10,845 nt of DNA, from NCBI GenBank assembly GCA_946183755.1, contig CAMHCZ010000052.1, forward strand, positions 1 to 10,845. Reading direction: 5' to 3'. Each line of letters opens with the position of its first letter. Positions within the stretch are counted from its first letter, which is position 1. This document shows, one piece after another, positions 7,036-10,845 of this stretch. The translations under genes and the position numbers were made by a program. A model generated the notes under the pieces. It was not told where the DNA came from. It ran no database searches and saw only the letters and a list, made by a program, of their open reading frames with translations. The stretch is from an uncultured bacterium. Lineage in GTDB: Bacteria > Bacteroidota > Bacteroidia > Bacteroidales > Paludibacteraceae.

Positions 7036-7911
7036 TTATCCGTGTGAGAATGTGTCTGCCACAGCCACTCTCTTCAGGTACACTTGCTCCGAGTAGTCCT
7101 CCTTGCCTGGCACACCCACGGCGTCGGCTCGGCATCTCTGGCAGTGTCTGAACACGTCGATGTATTTCTCGGCCTTCGCTCTCGCCACGAACAAGTCCTT
7201 GCAGTCTGGTGCCGGCTCGTCCTTCAGCAGGTGCTGCGGTATCAGCGGTATTATGTTGTAGATCTTCGCTCCAGCCTCGCTCACGGTTCTCGCTATCTCC
7301 TCTATGTGCGGTCCGTTTATGCTTGGTACGAGCACCGTGTTCACCTTTACGGTCACTCCCAGCGCGCTCACTTTTCTTATGCCTTCTATCTGGTTGTGTA
7401 TGAGTATCTCTGCCGCTTCCACTCCGGTGTAGTGCTTGCCGTGGTATGTTATGCCCTTGTTCAGCCTTGCCTCTATCTCGGGGTCCACAGCGTTGACGGT
7501 CACTGTCAGCGAGTCTATTCCCACTTCGGCTATCTCCTCGGCTTTCTCGTTCAGCAGCAGTCCGTTGGTGCTCATGCACTTCACTATCTGCGGGTATCTC
7601 TCCTTTATCAGTCTGAAAGTCTGCAGCGCGTATGGCGATGCTAACGTGTCGCCCGGTCCGGCTATTCCTGCCACTTTCAGGTCCTTGCACAGCTCCAGTG
7701 CTCTGCCTGTCGCCTCCACGGCTTCCTCAGGCGTTATTATGGTCGAAGCCACTCCAGGTCTGTTCTCCTTCTTGTTTATGCTTCTTATGCAGAACGCGCA
7801 TTCGATGTTGCAAGCGGCGCTTGTCGGAAGGTGTATTCTTCCTGTGTTTCCAGCCTTGCCTCTGGCGAAGCATGGATGCTTCTTTGTCAGTTCTTCGTAG
7901 TTTACTGGCAT
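7036..7911 (-). CDS. Short NifB-like radical SAM cofactor-cluster synthase
   Basis: This 291-residue enzyme corresponds to the NifB core without the C-terminal NifX domain. HPCF (12-15) matches the N-terminal NifB motif, and the radical SAM motif CX3CX2C is at Cys34, Cys38 and Cys41. AGIAGPGD (81-88) is the GGE-like SAM-binding stretch. Cys112 (KCMSTNGLLL), NIIPLIPQ (219-226) and HCQRCRADAVG (Cys257, Cys260) are NifB hallmarks. By family knowledge NifB fuses two [4Fe-4S] clusters and inserts a SAM-derived carbide to give the [8Fe-9S-C] precursor. The cysteine that NifB carries just before ESRPGV is missing here: residues 42-53 read IRSINKKENRPG. The frame is open upstream to 8166, but that part overlaps the NifX-like gene and looks like noise, while a perfect SD (AAGGAGGT) precedes the ATG at 7911. 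It lies 20 bases after the NifX-like gene. Confidence 0.93.
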   Translation of the reverse strand: MPVNYEELTKKHPCFARGKAGNTGRIHLPTSAACNIECAFCIRSINKKENRPGVASTIITPEEAVEATGRALELCKDLKVAGIAGPGDTLASPYALQTFRLIKERYPQIVKCMSTNGLLLNEKAEEIAEVGIDSLTVTVNAVDPEIEARLNKGITYHGKHYTGVEAAEILIHNQIEGIRKVSALGVTVKVNTVLVPSINGPHIEEIARTVSEAGAKIYNIIPLIPQHLLKDEPAPDCKDLFVARAKAEKYIDVFRHCQRCRADAVGVPGKEDYSEQVYLKRVAVADTFSHG

Positions 7912-7915
7912 GCCT

Positions 7916-7923
7916 ACCTCCTT
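7916..7923 (-). promoter_or_regulatory. Perfect Shine-Dalgarno site of the NifB-like gene
   Basis: The minus strand reads AAGGAGGT four bases before the ATG. It decides the start at 7911 over the much longer open frame and is atypical for Bacteroidota. Confidence 0.75.
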
Positions 7924-7931
7924 CCTTTTTT

Positions 7932-8303
7932 TTATTTGACTGCTGACCAGTTGTCTGTCTCGAAAAGCTTGTTGCTTATTATGTTGCTTATCAGCGGCTC
8001 TATCTCGAAAGGCGCTTCGTAAACGGCCTTGCCCTTGCCTTCCATGTAGCTTGCCGCTCCTTCGCCTATCTTCGACACGATTATCGCGCTCACGTCGTTC
8101 AGGTCGTTTGCCACTTTGTCGAAAGCCGCGCTCTCGTCGCCGCCGTTGCAGCATGAGCCGAGGCAAGCGGCTGTTGTCTTTCTTTCTCCCAGATACTCGG
8201 CCTGGTTCTCGTCTATGTCGAACAGAAGAAATCTTCCAGCCAGTCCGAAGTGCACATTCACGGCTTTGCCATCTTTACTTGCTATTGCTATTCTGTATTT
8301 CAT
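7932..8303 (-). CDS. Stand-alone NifX/NifB-C-terminal-like Fe-S cofactor carrier (dinitrogenase cofactor biosynthesis domain)
   Basis: This 123-residue, single-domain protein belongs to the family that includes NifX, NafY and the C-terminal domain of long NifB proteins. MKYRIAIAS opens the first strand and VNVHFGLAGRFLLFDID (15-31) is the family signature, with His18 and Phe19 conserved. A loop with Cys47, Cys51 and Cys52 (CLGSCCNGG) matches the Cys/Gly loop found in NifB tails. Such proteins hold NifB-type clusters and pass them to the scaffold or the apoenzyme. It is the first gene of the operon and is immediately followed by the NifB-like gene, as though a long NifB had been split and its halves swapped. 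The ATG at 8303 has an A-rich leader without SD, and a TATCTTTG box lies 54 bases upstream. Confidence 0.9.
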   Translation of the reverse strand: MKYRIAIASKDGKAVNVHFGLAGRFLLFDIDENQAEYLGERKTTAACLGSCCNGGDESAAFDKVANDLNDVSAIIVSKIGEGAASYMEGKGKAVYEAPFEIEPLISNIISNKLFETDNWSAVK

Positions 8304-8357
8304 AACTTTTCAGAAGTTTTGTTCTTGGTTATAGTTAATTGTTGGATTTTTGCTCTG

Positions 8358-8365
8358 CAAAGATA
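8358..8365 (-). promoter_or_regulatory. Promoter -7 box (TATCTTTG) of the nitrogenase-like operon
   Basis: On the minus strand TATCTTTG is an exact TAnnTTTG match, 54 bases before the ATG of the first gene, giving a leader of about 45 bases. No TTTG stands at the -33 spacing; a double palindrome covers that place instead, which suggests an activator-dependent or operator-controlled promoter. Confidence 0.65.
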
Positions 8366-8376
8366 TGGCTATTGTG

Positions 8377-8404
8377 AATAGAAATCTATTAGATATTATC
8401 TAAT
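8377..8404. promoter_or_regulatory. Two overlapping perfect palindromes on the operon promoter: candidate operator
   Basis: AATAGA-AA-TCTATT (8377-8390) and ATTAGATA-T-TATCTAAT (8388-8404) are perfect inverted repeats sharing three bases. Together they give four half-sites: TAGA, TCTA, TAGA, TCTA. They begin 11 bases upstream of the operon -7 box and cover the -33 position, where a regulator dimer would bind. I do not recognise the cognate factor family. Confidence 0.55.
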
Positions 8405-8783
8405 TGGTGATTTATTCTTTAAAATTCAGTTTTACTAATTGTTTGTTCTTGAAAGTGGTGCTGGTGTGGAATCGGTGCAGTATTTTTATTCTGTTCGACT
8501 CTGTGGGTTGCCGGTGGCTGCTTTTTCTGCGCCTTTGTGCAGTATGCGTTTCTGTGCGTTGTGTGGAATGTTCGAACGCGATCTTTCCGCCCTTTATATA
8601 ATAATGTATATAGTGGCGCATTGTTTTGTCATTTTATGTGTCCATGTACGCGCATTTCATGGCGGTGTTTTCCCTGTGCCGAATAATATTCTTCTTTCTA
8701 CCATATTAGTGGTACTATACCCTATGATTATATTCTATCAAAGATATTTATATAAGAATTATTGTCCTATGTTGTATGTTTTG
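8405..8783. other. AT-rich intergenic region between the divergent operon and metY units
   Basis: I see no gene here. The open frames (such as one on + from 8439 and one on - from 8621) have implausible composition and no start context. There is a short palindrome GTTCGAAC (8570-8577), an imperfect one GGTA-CTA-TACC (8711-8721), and a minus-strand TATCTTTG at 8739-8746 inside TATC-AAA-GATA. That box has no -33 partner and may be chance in AT-rich DNA. Confidence 0.5.
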
Positions 8784-8816
8784 TTTGGAATATAATTCTA
8801 ATACACCCTATCTTTG
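8784..8816 (+). promoter_or_regulatory. metY: Bacteroidota-type promoter of the leader ORF and metY
   Basis: TTTG (8784-8787), 21 bases, then TATCTTTG (8809-8816) matches the Bacteroidota pattern TTTG / 19-21 / TAnnTTTG. Transcription should begin near 8822, giving a leader of about 270 bases before metY. GAAT-ATA-ATTC (8788-8798) lies between the two boxes and could be a small operator. Confidence 0.75.
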
Positions 8817-8842
8817 CATCGCAAACCAAAAGAAAAAACGAC

Positions 8843-8980
8843 ATGGTTAAAGTAAACAGAACATTAATCGAAATTTCCGCTAAGGGATTTACCGGAATTT
8901 CACCAATCTCTCTCAAGAGACAGACGACAAGTGCGAAGGGGATCATGATTAAGACATTCTGTTGTATGCGAATGTGCTAA
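8843..8980 (+). CDS. Cys/Met-ended leader peptide upstream of metY (candidate attenuator)
   Basis: The ORF starts at an ATG about 20 bases after the predicted transcription start and encodes 45 residues. They end in FCCMRMC and a TAA, with three Cys and two Met codons among the last six. An internal ATG at 8945, preceded by AAGGGG, would give an 11-residue peptide, MIKTFCCMRMC, the size of a classical attenuation leader. The hairpin TGCGA/TCGCA (8967-8985) covers the Cys/Met codons and stop, so ribosome position on them would change the fold. The next gene is MetY, whose products are homocysteine or methionine. By analogy with amino-acid leader peptides I infer that translation senses charged Cys or Met tRNA. 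The first 34 residues (KGFTGISPISLKRQ) match no domain I know, so a small functional protein is an alternative. Confidence 0.6.
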   Translation: MVKVNRTLIEISAKGFTGISPISLKRQTTSAKGIMIKTFCCMRMC

Positions 8981-8985
8981 TCGCA
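8967..8985 (+). promoter_or_regulatory. Hairpin over the Cys/Met codons and stop of the leader ORF
   Basis: TGCGA (8967-8971) pairs with TCGCA (8981-8985) around a 9-base loop that contains the last Met and Cys codons and the TAA. A ribosome stalled on these codons would melt it. Confidence 0.4.
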
Positions 8986-9039
8986 AAAGACAATCCAAGT
9001 TTATTAGTTGATAAAATATTCAGATATGATTTCCTTCCC

Positions 9040-9071
9040 GAGGTTTCCTCATCAATAAAAAGCGAAACCTC
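9040..9071 (+). promoter_or_regulatory. Hairpin before metY with an alternative fold
   Basis: GAGGTTTC (9040-9047) pairs perfectly with GAAACCTC (9064-9071) around 16 bases. The 5' arm can instead close a small hairpin GAGG-TTT-CCTC (9040-9050), and the two folds exclude each other. No U-run follows, so control of metY translation fits better than intrinsic termination. Confidence 0.45.
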
Positions 9072-9092
9072 AACACTTAAAAAATAAAAGCA

Positions 9093-10433
9093 ATGAGTTT
9101 CATAAACGACATTATTAACAGATTAAAAAATAAAAAGACTATGGCAAATCCAACAAACAAACTCCATTTCGAGACACTTCAGGTTAGAGTAGGTCAGGAG
9201 CAGGCTGACCAGGCAACAGATTCACGCGCAGTGCCTATTTATGCGACTACTGCGTACGTCTTCCACAGCGCACAGCACGCTTCGGATCGTTTCCACCTCA
9301 AGGACGCAGGTAACGTTTACGGACGTCTTACCAATACTACTCAGGGTGTTTTCGAGGCTCGTATAGCGGCTCTTGAAGGTGGTGCGGCAGCACTCGCGGT
9401 TTCATCAGGCGCGGCAGCCATCACTTACACCATCCAGAACATTGCAGAGGCTGGCTCTAACGTGGTTTCATCATTTGCAATATACGGAGGTACATATAAC
9501 CTCTTCGCACACACGCTCCCACGCTACGGCATCACAACCAAGTTCGTTCACCCTCGCAATTTCGAAGAGTATGAGGCTGCGATAGACGAGAACACTCGCG
9601 CATTGTATGTGGAGACACTCGCTAATCCTGATTCAGACATCGAGGATATCGAGAAGGTAGCTGAAATCGCTCACCGCCACAACCTGCCTCTCATCGTGGA
9701 CAATACTTTCGCCACTCCTTATTTGTTCAGACCTCTTGAGCATGGTGCTGACATTGTAGTCGAGTCTGCGACAAAGTTCATCGGCGGACATGGAAACGGA
9801 CTTGGTGGTGTTATCGTGGAGAGCGGCAAGTTCGACTACTACAAGGCTGCGGACAAGTACAAGCAGTTCACTGAGCCTGACCCATCTTACCATGGAATCA
9901 AGTTCGCTGACCTCGGTGCAGGAGCATTCGTGACACGTATCCGTACCATCCTGCTTCGTGACACAGGCTCGTCTATCTCTCCATTCAACGCGTTCCTCTT
10001 CCTGCAGGGAGTCGAGACACTCTCGCTGCGTGTCGAGCGCCACGTCGAGAATGCCCTCAAGGTAGTTGAGTTCCTCAAGAACCACCCTAAGATCGAGGCT
10101 GTTTACCACCCATCGATAGAGAGCAACCCAGCCAACGGCTTGTACAAGAAGTATTTCCCTAACGGAGCCGGCTCAATATTCTCGTTCGACATCAAGGGCG
10201 GACAGGAAGAGGCATTCAAGTTCATCGACAGCCTGGAACTCTTCTCTATACTGGCTAACGTGGCAGACGTTAAGTCGCTCGTCATCCACCCATACACAAC
10301 AACTCACTCTCAGGAGACTGACGAGGAGCTCGAGCGCCAGGGAATCCACAAGAACACTATCAGATTCTCAATCGGTATCGAGAACATCGACGACTTGCTC
10401 GCCGACATCAGCCAGGCACTTGATAAGATTTAA
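9093..10433 (+). CDS. metY: O-acetylhomoserine (thiol)-lyase / sulfhydrylase
   Basis: MetY is a PLP enzyme of the Cys/Met-metabolism gamma family. It joins O-acetylhomoserine with sulfide to give homocysteine, or with methanethiol to give methionine. KLHFETLQVRVGQ opens the conserved part. YGRLTN.T (76-83) and the SSGAAAI loop bind cofactor phosphate, IVDNTFATPY holds the PLP-contacting Asp203, and SATKFIGGHG carries the Schiff-base Lys228. The long insert typical of MetY over MetB/MetC is present. The start is uncertain. The ATG at 9093 gives 446 residues; the ATG at 9141 gives 430, nearer the family's usual length, and the first 16 codons are AT-rich unlike the rest. It is transcribed away from the nitrogenase-like operon, with its own promoter and leader. 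A role in using thiol released by that operon is inferred. Confidence 0.93.
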   Translation: MSFINDIINRLKNKKTMANPTNKLHFETLQVRVGQEQADQATDSRAVPIYATTAYVFHSAQHASDRFHLKDAGNVYGRLTNTTQGVFEARIAALEGGAAALAVSSGAAAITYTIQNIAEAGSNVVSSFAIYGGTYNLFAHTLPRYGITTKFVHPRNFEEYEAAIDENTRALYVETLANPDSDIEDIEKVAEIAHRHNLPLIVDNTFATPYLFRPLEHGADIVVESATKFIGGHGNGLGGVIVESGKFDYYKAADKYKQFTEPDPSYHGIKFADLGAGAFVTRIRTILLRDTGSSISPFNAFLFLQGVETLSLRVERHVENALKVVEFLKNHPKIEAVYHPSIESNPANGLYKKYFPNGAGSIFSFDIKGGQEEAFKFIDSLELFSILANVADVKSLVIHPYTTTHSQETDEELERQGIHKNTIRFSIGIENIDDLLADISQALDKI

Positions 10434-10505
10434 TGGTAATTGTTATATGAAGGAAGTTTGTTACTTGTGCTTAATCGCGTAAGTTTAGTGTATGTTACAA
10501 ACGGA

Positions 10506-10550
10506 GAGCGGGGCGTGTTTTTCACGCCCCGCTTGATTAAAAGAGTTTTT
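10506..10550 (+). terminator. Intrinsic terminator after metY, between convergent genes
   Basis: GCGGGGCGTG (10508-10517) and CACGCCCCGC (10523-10532) pair perfectly around TTTTT, extended by one A-T and one G-T pair. A T-run follows at 10546-10550. The stop of metY is 73 bases upstream. The minus-strand gene ends at 10558, so the hairpin may serve both directions. Confidence 0.85.
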
Positions 10551-10557
10551 CTATGGG

Positions 10558-10845
10558 TTATTTCCTCTTCAGTTTTCTTATGATTCTCTTCTTTATATAT
10601 AGTCTAACAAGATAGAGCATGAAAAAGAGCGGATACAAGAGAATGAATATAATAAGGAATATGACCAAAGAAAGGAACATCACAAATCTCACCGCGATGT
10701 ATGGAAGAAACAGCGACAGTGTGTAAGCGTTCTTCAACGGCTTCTCCGGGAAGTATTTTCTTATCACACCGATCAGCTCCTCGTACAGCCTCACAGGAGG
10801 GAACACTCTCAGCACGAGCAGGAAGTGTCTTCTGTACGACACCAT
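10558..10845 (-). CDS. Small membrane protein, unknown function (start at or beyond window edge)
   Basis: Ninety-five residues are visible, and the first ATG coincides with the last three bases of the window, so the gene may begin there or extend further. Residues about 41-84 are strongly hydrophobic (LSLVIFLIIFILLYPLFFML) and would form one long or two closely spaced membrane segments. They are followed by a very basic tail (IKKRIIRKLKRK) that should stay in the cytoplasm. The N-terminal part (about 1-40) is amphipathic, with VFPPVRLYEELIGVIRKYFP. I do not recognise a family. It converges on metY, with the GC-rich terminator between them, and no functional link is implied. Confidence 0.6.
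   Translation of the reverse strand: MVSYRRHFLLVLRVFPPVRLYEELIGVIRKYFPEKPLKNAYTLSLFLPYIAVRFVMFLSLVIFLIIFILLYPLFFMLYLVRLYIKKRIIRKLKRK

Noticed and set aside
7912..8166. N-terminal extension of the NifB-like protein from an upstream in-frame start
   Set aside because: It overlaps the NifX-like gene in another frame, its translation is Arg-rich noise, and a perfect SD marks the ATG at 7911.
3110..8303. A true nitrogen-fixation (nif) operon
   Set aside because: The Gln191, His195 and Arg359 positions of NifD are replaced, and nifE, nifN and glnB genes are absent from the cluster.
8404..8795. Small genes in the intergenic region on either strand
   Set aside because: The open frames there have odd composition, no start context and resemble no protein.
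8762..8842. Longer form of the leader ORF starting at 8762
   Set aside because: The added part contains the -33 and -7 promoter boxes, so it would not be in the transcript.
8822..9092. SAM riboswitch in the metY leader
   Set aside because: I could not find the multi-helix core of a SAM-I or SAM-II aptamer; the visible elements are the leader ORF and two simple hairpins.

Overview
The window looks like a piece of a Bacteroidota chromosome, probably an anaerobic Bacteroidales species from a gut or rumen. Three things suggest this. Promoter-like sites match the Bacteroidota -7 box TAnnTTTG (exact TATCTTTG twice, TATATTTG once). Most genes have A-rich leaders rather than Shine-Dalgarno sites. 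The secreted pectin hydrolase and the O-acetylhomoserine sulfhydrylase resemble those of that group.

Layout. At the left edge is the 3' part of a TPR-like gene on the + strand. It meets, tail to tail, a tightly packed minus-strand group: a secreted GH28 polygalacturonase-like enzyme, a CysE-like hexapeptide acyltransferase and a small lipoprotein. From 8303 down to 3110 runs a five-gene minus-strand operon of nitrogenase relatives: a NifX/NifB-C-terminal-like cofactor carrier, a short NifB-like radical SAM enzyme, a NifD-like and a NifK-like subunit, and a NifH-like Fe protein. A strong hairpin terminator closes it. A 540-base AT-rich region follows, with a promoter at each end, and then on the + strand a 45-codon Cys/Met-ended leader ORF and metY. 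MetY ends in a GC-rich terminator facing a small membrane-protein gene cut by, or starting at, the right edge.

How it works together. The operon keeps the cluster-binding residues of nitrogenase: Fe-protein Cys97 and Cys132, P-cluster cysteines in both subunits, and the M-cluster cysteine. It lacks the N2-reduction residues in the NifD pocket (Gln191 and His195 are replaced by Trp and Phe), and no nifE, nifN, glnB or homocitrate-synthase gene is present. It is therefore unlikely to be a nitrogen fixation system. It best fits a nitrogenase-like reductase using a NifB-type cluster. The neighbouring MetY can make methionine from O-acetylhomoserine and methanethiol, which makes a methylthio-alkane reductase (MAR)-type sulfur-salvage system the leading hypothesis. 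The leader peptide ending Cys-Cys-Met-Arg-Met-Cys before metY, and the double palindrome on the operon promoter, point to sulfur-responsive control. The substrate assignment is inference.
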